From: Nemertoderma westbladi
Lineage: Eukaryota; Xenacoelomorpha; Nemertodermatida; Nemertodermatidae
Length of the DNA: 64,000 nt
Assembly: GCA_032718475.1 (NCBI GenBank)
Contig: JAUCBJ010007696.1
Span: 106,384-170,383, forward strand
Direction: 5' to 3'
Program-made: the position numbers and the translations under genes
Notes under the pieces: generated by a model
What the model saw: the letters and a program-made list of their open reading frames with translations, nothing else
Told to the model about the DNA's origin: nothing
Databases searched by the model: none
Shown: positions 25,684 through 37,167 of the stretch, in pieces
Layout: each line of letters begins with the position of its first letter
Numbering within the stretch: the first letter of the stretch is position 1

Positions 25684-25876
25684 GGCCTTTCTGCAGTAAA
25701 ATATTGCCCAATAGGATTGTTGGAATTTACTTTATTGCGTAATAATCATCACTTCCCATTGGTTAAAACTTTACATAGGAGGGACTTTCTGCAGTAAAAT
25801 AATGTCCGCTGGGATATAGGGCTTTACTTTAATAGGCAATAATCATCACTTCCCATTGGTTAAAATGTTCAAAACT
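25684..25876. repeat. Two-copy ~97-bp tandem duplication
   Basis: Two diverged direct copies, 25684-25780 and 25781-25876. They share TTTCTGCAGTAAAAT at the start and AATAATCATCACTTCCCATT then GGTTAAAA at the end. Confidence 0.85.
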
Positions 25877-27223
25877 TCACCAGCTGATAGAGTATGATGA
25901 CTAAGTGTGGAATTGTATAAAAAAGTAAAATCCGACTAAAATAGAGTTAAGGCCTTAAGGCACTTCAGCTACGATATAATGTTCCAAATATTGTAAGTAT
26001 GTAAAATAAATTATCCAAAGGAATCTTCAATTTATAAGTCACGGCTCACGGGTTACCTACACCTGTTCCACAGCATATGCCAAACTCCCCTCCACACGTA
26101 TAAAAAGTTTGAAAAATATTTAGTAATGACCTCATCCCTATTACTTGAAGTATCTTTTAATCAATCGTGAGCTTAAATGGATCTATTAATAACACCCACG
26201 TGTCATTTAATGGCGTGCAAGTGTCGACAAATATCTCAATCAATCAATTACAGTTCCCTACTACTGTTATTTCCACAAGGACATACAGGAAGTCGCCTTT
26301 AAGACCTTCTTGAATAATGTATTGTAGTTGTCCGCTTTCTCATGACAATTTAGAGGTACGGTGGATTGTTGAAAGATTTTGTCCAGATAACTTACAGGTT
26401 CACAAACAAATAAGTGATAGAAACTGCACAAATTAAATTAGTTGCTGTATAAATAAATGTAAAAATGAAATAAATTATCTTATTAAAAAAAATCAGCTTA
26501 TATTTATGGTGGCGTTTGGAGCCATGTTAATATTTTATAGCTACTGGTTATTAATAGCTACAGGTAGGTAATGCAGTAGACATATCTTGCTGTCAGGCAA
26601 TTAATAATAAATACCTACTATTGTTTATGTCGTAACCATGACGGCGTAACTTTACAGCCTCTGAATTCTCAAATTAGTTTTTCGGTAAGTTGTTTCACAT
26701 TTGACACCAAAACAGACCATCAAACAAACAACAATTTCGAAATGTTTTGAACTATTTTCGGAATCAGTACCAAAAATTACTCTATATGTATCAAAACCAT
26801 AAATGAAGATCATTTTTGAGAAACTTTGAAAATTGTTCACTTTTGGTGCATGTTTGATCAGTTACAATAAGGAGGAAATTTTAATGTAATTTTTCTCGCG
26901 TTTAATTTTGTGGGACACTTTCTCTATATACTTTTTAACTACTCAATCGATTTTCGTTCTGTTTGGTGAATTATGTAGAGAATCATTAATTACGATCCAC
27001 GGGATACCCCACTGTCTTTCAAAATGGGAATGACTTCATCATGTCTATGCCCACTCAGCATCTGAGGTACCTTGACAATAATGTAGGAAGATCACCAATA
27101 AAGAACCTACTTGCAATGGAAAACTTTGGGGGACTAGAGATTTGATTGTTCTTCAAGGAGACCTCACAGGATGTGCACAAAACAATTTTAATTGTTCCAG
27201 AGCTGTTCTGGCTTCCACTATGA
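25877..27223. other. AT-rich intergenic DNA, no gene seen
   Basis: No supported gene or transposon terminus. The small ORFs (up to 62 codons, 26652-26840 minus) lack features. The stretch 26880-27120 is unique sequence running up to the LINE remnant. Confidence 0.5.
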
Positions 27224-28112
27224 TGCTACTACTACTACTAGGATCGGCATGCTGTATTGCAGCTGCATTTTTAAGAATGCTGTGCCGGCTTGTCAACAAA
27301 ATTGCGCCGCCACAACTCCCTATCACCCATGACATTTGCTAGATCATCCGCATCTTCAAGGCCGGTGTCCTTTAACATGCGTGTCAAGAAAGTCATGGGC
27401 TGTCCACCATGCTTATTCACTCCATGAGGCTGCCAAAGTACAAGATTATGCACTGGCTGGTCCTCACGGCGATAACAATGTCCTGCAAAGCGGAGGCGAT
27501 TTTGTTCTAGTGTCAAGCTTGGGGGAACCAATGAGACACCTCCAATGTGTCTGGTTGGAGATGTGTGCATTGTATTTGACATAATGAACCCGGCGTAGCA
27601 TTCTTGTGAATGTGCCATCCAGAGATTTGGTGTCCTCAGCAGTTAGAGCCCAGCATGGACTCCCATAGAGAAGTACTGGAACTACTGCTGCTTTAAATAA
27701 TCGGACCTTAAGTTTCCGATTAATTCTCGGTGACTTCCAAATCCTGGAAAGCCTATTCAAGGCTGCCCATGCCTTTCCCTTACGTATTCGAAGGTCCTCA
27801 CCTGACTTCCGGATCCATGATCTCAGGTAACAGAAGTCGTCCACATGCTCGAGCATACCATCGTTTGAGCTTATGCTCATCCGATCAGAGACTTGCTGAG
27901 AACTTTCAAAGTTAACTGTCAAAAATTTGGTCTTTCTGGAGTTAATAAAAAGACCAACACTAGAAGCAGCATGTTCTAATGAGCTGAGAAGCCGTTGGGC
28001 TCCCTCTAGTGATTACGAGCGTGAGTACTCCAGCGAGTACTCCTAAGTCATCAGCAAAGTCTAGATCAGTTAGGTACTTGGCAGGATTTCCTCGACTTCT
28101 GGAGCCAGTAGA
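27224..28112 (-). pseudogene. RTE-like LINE remnant: C-terminal reverse transcriptase
   Basis: On the minus strand, broken frames encode the end of a non-LTR reverse transcriptase. TDLDFADD, the catalytic FADD motif, lies near 28045-28070. Then come a VGLFINSRKTKF segment near 27960, the thumb/C-terminal block LYGSPCWALT and LDGTFTRMLRR near 27620-27690, and NRLRFAGHCYRREDQPVHNL followed by RELWRRNF. The 152-codon and 115-codon frames overlap out of phase, so at least one frameshift separates them, and another lies just after FADD. The 3' end runs into a short (GTA)n tail near 27225-27240, as in RTE-type LINEs. The 5' part is missing: homology stops at about 28112, where an inverted-repeat arm starts. 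Confidence 0.82.
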
Positions 28113-28115
28113 TGG

Positions 28116-28413
28116 ACAGTTTTGAATCTAATCACATGAAAGTTTTTTATATGATACATCAAATATGGGGCAACATAACTATCAGGTGAAATTTTGTGAA
28201 AATAATTCTACACCGCTAGGTGGCGCTGCAAATTTATGCTAAATTTTTAGGTTTGTTATAAATAGTAAATTTTATTAACAAAAAATTTCGAAAAGTTGTC
28301 TGATACTTTTATGCAGGGTGGCTATGTAGATACACCCACAGAAAGTTTCAGAATAATTGCTCAAAAATTGTAGAAGTAGTAGGGTTTTGAAGTTGACAAT
28401 TTCATAAAAAAAA
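28116..28413 (+). repeat. ~295-bp inverted repeat, left arm
   Basis: It begins ACAGTTTTGAATCTAATCAC and includes CACCGCTAGGTGGCGCTGC and AGGGTTTTGAAGTTGACAA. The reverse complement of this whole stretch, with scattered mismatches and small indels, is at 34518-34813. It is either the terminal repeat of one 6.7-kb element or two opposed copies of a small element. Confidence 0.85.
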
Positions 28414-28609
28414 TATTTGTTATTATTTTCGACCTTTCCTTATACATAGTAATAGTAATTTCAATAGGATTCCCTAAATGGAAATTTATATAACTTGAGA
28501 ACTAAAAGAGCTATTAAATAGCGGTTTTCAGATTTGGAAACACCATTCAATGGTGCATTATAATAGATGATAAAAAAAAATTGGACATATTTTGGACCAA
28601 AATGGTGTA

Positions 28610-28634
28610 CCCCCCCCCCCCCCCCCCCCCCCCC
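28610..28634. repeat. Poly(C) tract
   Basis: Twenty-five consecutive C residues followed by TTAAAAAAAA. The proline- or glycine-run ORFs here come from the homopolymer. Confidence 0.95.
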
Positions 28635-29009
28635 TTAAAAAAAACTTTCGCATTGGCAGCTTGGCATCGATGTCATAGAAGTCCACAGTCAAACTACTCA
28701 AAAAATTCAATGCATTCTTCAGTCCTCGGGTCTCGCTCATCGGTTAGTCCAGTTTGCCCGTAGCGCGAGCGTAGTAGCGATACCAAAATCCGAGGTCGCC
28801 AATGACACTGCATCAGACAGAGGCGGTGGCCTTGGTGGCGAGTTGTTTGAGTACCGGTACAATTACAAAACGTTGCTGGAAAACGTATTGCAGTATTCGG
28901 CAGTTTGGAAAATTTCTAACCTTTTACCAGTCTACATATGTACCAAGTTTGGATATATTTTATCGAGATTTGGCTGAGTTATTAACGTTTAAAATTGGAC
29001 ACAACAGAT

Positions 29010-29721
29010 CAACAGAGCAACCGAGACACACCGATTGAGTAAGTGGTACCTGTATGCTAAGCTCGCTTACTTTCGTCGCTCGCCCCACAACAGACACACC
29101 GATTGAGTTAGTGGTACCTGTATGCTAAGCTCGCTTACTTTCGTCGCTCGCCCCACAACAGACACACCGATTGAGTTAGTGGTACCTACCTGTATGCTAA
29201 GCTCGCTTACTTTCGTCGCTCGCCCCACAACAGACACACCGATTGAGTTAGTGGTACCTGTATGCTAAGCTCGCTTACTTTCGTCGCTCGCCCCACAACA
29301 GACACACCGATTGAGTTAGTGGTACCTGTATGCTAAGCTCGCTTACTTTCGTCGCTCGCCCCACAACAGACACACCGATTGAGTTAGTGGTACCTACCTG
29401 TATGCTAAGCTCGCTTACTTTCGTCGCTCGCCCCACAACAGACACACCGATTGAGTTAGTGGTACCTGTATGCTAAGCTCGCTTACTTTCGTCGCTCGCC
29501 CCACAACAGACACACCGATTGAGTTAGTGGTACCTGTATGCTAAGCTCGCTTACTTTCGTCGCTCGCCCCACAACAGACACACCGATTGAGTTAGTGGTA
29601 CCTACCTGTATGCTAAGCTCGCTTACTTTCGTCGCTCGCCCCACAACAGACACACCGATTGAGTTAGTGGTACCTGTATGCTAAGCTCGCTTACTTTCGT
29701 CGCTCGCCCCACAACAGACAC
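29010..29721. repeat. 68-bp minisatellite with 208-bp trimeric repeat
   Basis: About ten tandem units beginning ACAGACACACCGATTGAG and containing TTAGTGGTACCTG, TATGCTAAGCTCGC and TTTCGTCGCTCGCCCC. Units are 68 bp, but every third one has a 4-bp insertion (GGTACCTACCTG at 29181, 29389 and 29597), so the real period is 68+68+72 = 208 bp. Copies are otherwise nearly identical, indicating recent amplification. The first and last units are degenerate. Confidence 0.95.
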
Positions 29722-30333
29722 GAATCTGATCACGAATGAAACTGGAATACATCGCACCTTGTTGATTAGGGCATTTTTGGATATGTGTCAATGAACGGCA
29801 CGAAAAATACAAAGTAGCACAAATTTGATAATCAAAAATCACCAAATCAACCTGAATTTAAGACATTATGACGATAATCGATCGTTTAGGGCGATAATCT
29901 CGAATATGACACTCAAAAATATCGTATTATCTAACCAAATTAGATTTTTGCCGTTTGAAATTTTATGTTACTTGTATTTTTTTGTGTTGTATTGTATTTT
30001 TTTAAAACCAGTATAGCTTCAGAATTACCAAACCAAAGGCAAAATTTAACAGTTGTAATTTTTTGCTACGAAAATTTCTGGTCACGAAAATTGGGTGTGC
30101 ATTACTGGAAATATTTATAACTAGTTTCATCGTGACAAAAAAAGTATAGCGTTTTTTCACTATTCTCGAGGCATTATATTAACGAGCACCAGAGAAGTTA
30201 ATAATGTGTCGAGAGAATATAGTTTCCATACTGTGATTCAAATTATTGTACTCTTCAACTCCTGATGCTGCTTTACTCAATGTTAAATAATTTAGTGTTC
30301 TCGAATATTTATACGTAACTACAGATCCGTTTA

Positions 30334-31372
30334 AGGCCCCGGTAGCGCTACTTCAATAATTTTTTGCAAAACATTTTTTTAATTTCATCTAGAGCAGATT
30401 TTAATCAAGATTCCAAATTTGAAAACCCTTTAGCAAGATCTGTCTTACTTCTCGAAATATTGCTGTCTGTCCGTTTTACTGTCGGTTTGTCCGTCAGTAT
30501 GTCTGTCCGTCAATAAAAAACATACGATCTGTCTAAAAAATTCCCTGTATGGGTTTTCGTTGTCGGTGACTTCATTTCTGATGTCATTAATCAAATTTGG
30601 CCTCGTCGGTTCTGTCTGTATGCCTGTCAGTCTGTCTGTCAAAATATAACCGACAGTCTGACAGCCAAACAGACAATTTGGACGTCATGAAATGTTAAAA
30701 TTGACACTCGAAATAAATTCTGCGACCAGGAAAACCCCTATAGTTAAACTTTTAGCTCAATGCTGTGCCTTTTTCTAATATTTGACAGACAGATAAGTCG
30801 GATGGTCAGAAAGACCGACAGACAAACATACATACAAACTAGATTTAATTAAAATTGAAAACTGACCTCAGAAATCAATCAGCGACCAGGAAAACCCCCA
30901 TAGCAAAATTCTTAGCATGGTTTTATGATTGATTAATATGATTGATTGATTGATATGATTGTTTTATTCCAATATGGAAATAAATGGCCAAAATTGAATA
31001 AAATATTGATAATTTTTAATTTGTCAAAATTAAACAATAAACAAAACAAAAAACAGCACCAAAATGACAATTGTTAATTAATTTTCGAAATTTTACTTTG
31101 AGATATAGAAAGAGCATACAAACATTTTTGATACGATTTAAAAAATTAGAAAGAAAAATACTAAAGATTGAATCTGCTGAAGGTTTTTGGATTTTTGTCC
31201 AAAAATTTGTCAATATTTTTCCAAATTTTTGAAAAATTTGAATTTTTTATTTTTATTCATAATTACAAATCTTCCACTGACCTTCATACAAAGTTATGGT
31301 CGTTTCTGACAATGAGAAGTTGCTCTAACAAGGCAATATAAAAATTATGTCCATGTAGCGCTACCGGGGCCT
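30334..31372. mobile_element. TA-flanked MITE, 1039 bp
   Basis: Inverted ends AGGCCCCGGTAGCGCTAC (left) and GTAGCGCTACCGGGGCCT (right) are perfect over 18 bp and flanked by TA on both sides (30332-30333 and 31373-31374). This is what Tc1/mariner-type elements leave. It contains the GTCTGTCC-type dispersed repeat (30412-30935) shared with 17515-17990. No transposase ORF. Confidence 0.8.
30412..30935. repeat. GTCTGTCC-containing dispersed foldback repeat, copy B
   Basis: Direct homologue of 17515-17990, here enclosed by the TA-flanked inverted ends. Copy A lacks those ends, so it may be a truncated copy of the same MITE. Confidence 0.7.
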
Positions 31373-31374
31373 TA

Positions 31375-33339
31375 CTACTGTACATAACATAAACCAATAT
31401 TGGATCATTGAGTTCCGTTATGGAGTTCTCCTTGCAGACACTAAAGGTGCAATAACTTTTGAGTGTGTGGATGGATTTTTCTCAAATTACATCCCCTCTT
31501 CTACTTTGATACTCTTTCATCAATACATGTAATTTAATTTAAGAAATCCCGCCAAAAATATTTTATTTTACTTTTTTCGCCGGTAATGCTACCCTATGGT
31601 AATAGGGAAAAAAGTGAAACCTTTTATCCCAATTTTGGGGTATATTCGAGCGAAAAAGTAAACCCCACAAGCCCAAATTTTGTGGGCTCTTTTCGACCTT
31701 TTAGTTAATAATAATCATAATAATGGTTTCGATTTGACCGTAAAAAATGTCAAGCAATGATGTCCTATATTACATCGAAAATAAAGTTTTTTGCTTCTCC
31801 TGTAAAATGACAAAAATGGAGTTAGTTAAAACCGAAAAGTGAAAACATGGTACTCTTCGCATCATAGGGGGGGGGGGGGGGGGGGGATATTTGTTATTTT
31901 CATGGTTTGTTGGAAAGATAATATGGGGTTATGAGGAATTCAAATCAGTAAAGCCATTTGAGGTCACCAGTTCGTTCCCATTTCGGCCGACATAATTAGC
32001 CTAAGGAACCCAATATAATGTGAAATTTGATTGACAATAATAAATATTGGTTTTATTTACGACTATTACATAAACTCGAACAAACACAATGTTATAATAA
32101 TGTAAATGACATATATTAGTACTTAATTCAACCATGGCGTACAGCTAATTCGCACCTCAAGTAGAACTCTATTAGACACATAATCTATCAGCGGCTGCCA
32201 ATAGAATCCACAAAATAACTAAATCTACATCGAACAAACAAAATTACATGATAATTAATTAATGGTAAATGTTCTGAAATATTGCCAACAAACAATACGA
32301 AAATTCATAAAAAGATCTATACAATTTGCATTGAAAATAAAACATTTACGGTACACAAGCTTTTGTATGAAATGTCTACAATAAAAGGCCCCAGTAACTG
32401 TGTTTGTGTAATATAAATAATGAATTATACACTGATATACAGTATACATAAACTGAAAAGTGATCACCTATAGAAACTGAAAGGATTATGTGCACAGCTG
32501 ATTGATCCACCAGTTTTTTTTTATAATGAGATTACAAAAAGAATATACAATTCAGTGAGTCAGTTAACCTATAATGAAAATGAAAAGTGCAACATCATAT
32601 TGGTTATATGTCACGCTAGTTGCTACGGTATCTGCAACATATCGTACCTAAAAGTCATTGCTATGCCAATAACAATATTGCCCCTCTTGTGTTGTTACGA
32701 GTGGCGAACCAGGTGCCAGGGGCAACGATCAGAATTTCTATAATAAAACTTAAATTCAAAATAATTAATTCACACTTTGATCGCTGAGAAAGTGCTTGAA
32801 ATTTCGGCACGAAATGACAACTTTAAATCACTATACACTTCAATAGGCAATACAATAACGCTTCATTCGTTGGAATTAGAACAATAATTTATTAGTAAAC
32901 CATTATATTAGTGAAGTTAAATTATTGTTAATAGGGTTTACTGCAGATGTATAAACTGCATAAATCCAATGATATTAATCATCCACAGAAACTTTATCTT
33001 AACACCGACATTGAGAACTTACAGAGGGCTTGTGATGTATCTATCCTTGTACAGATTGTCTCACTACATCATCCTGGGTCTTATGACCCCAAAGGCAGTA
33101 AAATCATACAATCATTTTTTTTTAATTTAATAGAATCTGCCCAGGTATAGAGAGATACATTCCTTGATGTAATAACAAGTTTAAACTTTATATAGATACG
33201 TCCGTGGTAAATTGCTCATTTAAATTGGAAAGATTTTATGATATGAATATTGCGCTACTTTTGATGAAACGATTCATACGTTTAGAAAAATTTAAACATC
33301 ATTATATTCTTTAAAATGTCCCCCCTTTATTGTTCGCAT
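31375..33339. other. AT-rich intergenic DNA with repeat fragments
   Basis: No supported gene. The part about 31800-31890 (ACCGAAAAGTGAAA, TGGTACTCTTC, then 20 G residues at 31867-31886) resembles 61995-62215, which also ends in a homopolymer (C15). A SINE-like B-box fragment is near 31958-31982. Several small ORFs (60-70 codons) are featureless. Confidence 0.5.
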
Positions 33340-34476
33340 AATAAAGTGCGGATAATAAAGACTTTAATGACCGCATTTGTGGATAATAAAGACTTTAATG
33401 CCCGCATTTGCGGATAATAAAGACTTTAATGCCAGCATTTGTGGATATTAAAGACTTTAATGCCCGCATTTGTGGATAATAAAGACTTTAATGCCCGCAT
33501 TTGTGGATAATAAAGACTTTAATGCCCGCATTTGCGGATAATAAAGACTTTAATGCCCGCATTTGTGGATAATAAAGACTTTAATGCCAGCATTTGTGGA
33601 TAATAAAGATTTTAATGCCCGCATTTGTGGATAATAAAGACTTTAATGCCCGCATTTGTGGATAATAAAGACTTTAATGCCAGCATTTGTGGATAATAAA
33701 GATTTTAATGCCCGCATTTGTGGATAATAAAGACTTTAATGCCCGCATTTGCGGATAATAAAGACTTTAATGCCCGCATTTGTGGATAATAAAGACTTTA
33801 ATGACCGCATTTGCGGATAATAAAGACTTTAATGCCCGCATTTGTGGATATTAAAGACTTTAATGCCCGCATTTGCGGATAATAAAGACTTTAATGCCCG
33901 CATTTGTGGATAATAAAGACTTTAATGCCCGCATTTGTGGATAATAAAGACTTTAATGCCCGCATTTGTGGATAATAAAGACTTTAATGCCCGCATTTGT
34001 GGATAATAAAGACTTTAATGCCCGCATTTGTGGATAATAAAGACTTTAATGCCCGCATTTGTGGATAATAAAGACTTTAATGCCCGCATTTGTGGATAAT
34101 AAAGACTTTAATGCCCGCATTTGCGGATAATAAAGACTTTAATGCCCGCATTTGTGGATAATAAAGACTTTAATGCCCGCATTTGTGGATAATAAAGACT
34201 TTAATGCCCGCATTTGTGGATAATAAAGACTTTAATGCCCGCATTTGCGGATAATAAAGACTTTAATGCCCGCATTTGTGGATAATAAAGACTTTAATGC
34301 CCGCATTTGCGGATAATAAAGACTTTAATGCCCGCATTTGTGGATATTAAAGACTTTAATGCCCGCATTTGCGGATAATAAAGACTTTAATGCCCGCATT
34401 TGCGGATAATAAAGACTTTAATGCCCGCATTTGCGGACAATAAAGACTTTAATTAATGTCCGCATTTGCGGACAAT
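33340..34476. repeat. 31-bp minisatellite, ~36 copies
   Basis: Tandem units of 31 bp: GATAATAAAGACTTTAATGC followed by CCGCATTTGYG. Variable sites are TGTGG/TGCGG, GCCC/GACC/GCCAG and ATAAT/ATATT. AATAAAGACTTTAAT is almost a palindrome. Units are contiguous with no unique spacers, which rules out a CRISPR array. Confidence 0.96.
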
Positions 34477-34517
34477 TATTTAAGAATAATGACAGGTCTT
34501 CTATCTCACAATATTAT

Positions 34518-34813
34518 TTATGAAATTGTCAACTTCAAAACCCTACTACTTACTACAATTTTTGAGATATTAGTCTGAAAATTTCTGTGGGTGTCTACAT
34601 AACAATCTTGCATAAAAGTATCAAACAACTTTTTGAAATTTTTAGTTAATAAAATTTAATACAATTTATAACAAACCTAAAATTAGCATAAATTTGCAGC
34701 GCCACCTAGCGGTGCAGAATCATTTGCACAAAATATCGTCTGATAGATTTGTTGCCCATCTTTGATCTATCATATAAGAAAACTTTCATGTGATTAGATT
34801 CAAAACTGTAAAA
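34518..34813 (-). repeat. ~295-bp inverted repeat, right arm
   Basis: Reverse complement of 28116-28413. The outer end reads GTGATTAGATTCAAAACTGT on the plus strand. Both minisatellites and the TA-flanked MITE lie between the two arms. Confidence 0.85.
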
Positions 34814-34914
34814 GCCTTAGGGGTTTAAGCGCAACCAAGTTTTTTCATTGTTAACTAGTATTAACAATAATTAAATAGCGAAAAATAATTTCTTCTGACC
34901 TGTCATGTAGAATA

Positions 34915-35655
34915 GTATCTTGGTAAGCCTACCTATATTCCAAATTATAGTCAAAACCAAACAATTTTGAATCGCTGAGAGTTATAAATAGAAGAGTTGT
35001 CTGAAAATTGTGTACTACCCCCCCCCCCCCCCCCCCTCCTTAAATTGGTACTTTTTTGTTTCTCAACGCTCTAATAGAGCGATAGTGTTACAAAATACAT
35101 TGAGCTGTAGTATTTTACTATATTGCTCCGTACCGTCGCCGTACCCATAGGCGACTAAATCACCTGTCTGCATGTCCAGGTTTTGAACTGCGCATCACGA
35201 CTCTTTTAGGCCTAGTTTTAGTAATATACTGGTATTTTTATGTAGGCCTATATTGTTATTGTTATTCTTGTTACCTAGGCTACGTCAGCTGGTGGTGGGA
35301 CAATGTCTGTTTTATATATTATATGAAATAATAAACTAATCTGTATAATACATATAATATTAAATAAATATAATTATATAGTTATTAGTATGGTTATTAA
35401 ATAAATATAAAAATTTATTCAAGAATTTTACTATATTGCTCCCATAGTGACTGCGATTCCAACAGTGTACTCCGTTAATTTTTTGCAATAATATTATTTT
35501 GCTAACTACTTTTTTTTTTCACTTTTCTCGAGGCATTTTATTTACCGAGCGCCAGCGAGGTCAATAAAGGGTCGAGATTTCAAAATTGTTTGGTTTTGAC
35601 TATAATTTGGAATATAGGTAAGGTAGCCCTACCTAAGATACTAATGTTTCCAAAG
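34915..35655. repeat. Foldback repeat with poly(C) and palindrome
   Basis: GGTAAGCCTACCTATATTCC followed by AAATTATAGTCAAAACCAAACAATTTTG at 34922-34970 is inverted at about 35584-35640. Between the arms are a C19 tract (35018-35036) and the 15-bp palindrome-like CGCTCTAATAGAGCG (35067-35081), whose core also defines the 1-14062 satellite. The TTCTCGAGGCATT segment near 35523 recurs near 30162. Confidence 0.7.
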
Positions 35656-36925
35656 TAATACATAATTATTGCAAAAAATGTGTATTTTGTTGTCCTCTTT
35701 GTAATCCTCATTTACTCGAAATAGTTTTTAATTATTTTTCGAGGCCGTTTAAAAAGTCGAACAAAAAAGATACTTTCTTTTTGTAAAATGAATAATTAAT
35801 TAACTGAAAAACTAATTAAACTGATTAATTAAACTAATTAATTAACTGATTAATTTAAACTGAATTATATGGCCGTACAATTATTATTCCCTGAATCCAA
35901 AAAATATAATCCCACTTTAAATCCCGAAGTATAAACGGTGAAGTAAAGTTGTTGAATATTGCGACTACTTCTGAAATTAATATATTATATTGAAATCATA
36001 AGTAAATAATATCCAGATATAGAGACCCAGTGATAAACAATAAATTTACTTATATTATTCCATCACACTAAATAAAATTCATCGATGCAATTTCAAGTGA
36101 TAAAAGATAATTATAAAGTTGACCAAAATCGGCATCTTTCCTACACCACCACTTAACCAGTTTAAATACTAATTCCGTACCGTATCTGCTCTATTCCGGT
36201 AAATACGGTATTAATATTAACATTATTTATTTTTGCTTTACGCTTTTTTTCTTTAAGTAAATTTATTGTTTTACGAACTGTAAGTGTTAGTAGGCGTGTT
36301 ACTAATTTTTAAATGGCGAGGCCTGTATTCAACAAAGTAATCGTTAGCGAAAACTGAAACATCTATAATTATTACGACGAAAGGTTTATAATATTAAGAT
36401 GTGTATAGAGCGGACTGCAGGTCACTATTTACAGATAATCTATTATGATGTCGGAATAATATCTGAGAAGATTTCGTGAAGAATCCCAAAACACACGGGC
36501 CGCCACTGGCAGATCAAGTTGTTCGAGTAGAAATCTGATTTTGAGTGAGAACATTTACAAAGAAAAATCAGGTATTTATAGGAGGTGCCGGAATTCTCTA
36601 CAACTGAATTCCAAAATGAATTAACAAGAATTATGCAAATTGTATCAATAATGAGTTTATGGTATAAAATATTTGGCCATCGAACTCATTTTATTCGCAT
36701 TCGGGTAGAGATGCGACACGATAATAAGGGAAACAATAATCGTAATAACCCAACGCAACAGTATAAGTGCAGTGTAATTAATTGCAACAAAAACATTCTG
36801 AATAAACGTTACACGGGCAATCAACAAAAATAATATAAAAAAAGTGGCACACAGAGTCTCGAGCTCTATATGAAATACACCAGCAACACCATTTAATAAA
36901 CAATTATTAATTGTAGAGTTAAAGA
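35656..36925. other. AT-rich DNA downstream of TRIP12
   Basis: No supported gene. The 82-codon plus-strand ORF at 36585-36833 has an asparagine-rich, featureless translation and no splice or promoter support. Confidence 0.5.
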
Positions 36926-36931
36926 TTTATT
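36926..36931 (-). promoter_or_regulatory. Candidate TRIP12 polyadenylation signal
   Basis: AATAAA on the minus strand (TTTATT on plus), about 240 bp beyond the TRIP12 stop codon. The intervening 3' UTR is purine-rich on the mRNA strand because of ACCACCC-type repeats and a 14-base homopolymer (37011-37024). Confidence 0.5.
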
Positions 36932-37167
36932 GAACTATTCAATAACATCCATTATCGTTTCATTTAAAAAACTCATCCTTAGATTATCCATCTAAATCCA
37001 TCCATTAGCACCCCCCCCCCCCCCATCTTTACACCCCATCCACACCCTCTCCAGTTTTTACGACCCAACTATCTCTTAACTCTACCACCCCCAATACCAC
37101 ACACTTTCAACTTTACAACCCAATTCCACCCTCTCTCAACTCTACCACCCCAATTCCACCCCTTGGT

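Noticed and set aside
28558-28763. Glycine- or proline-run ORFs
   Set aside because: They span the C25 homopolymer only. The same applies to ORFs at 57008-57190 and 58909-59091.
33340-34476. CRISPR array
   Set aside because: Thirty-one-base units are directly contiguous with no unique spacers, in an animal genome. The 29010-29721 array fails the same test.
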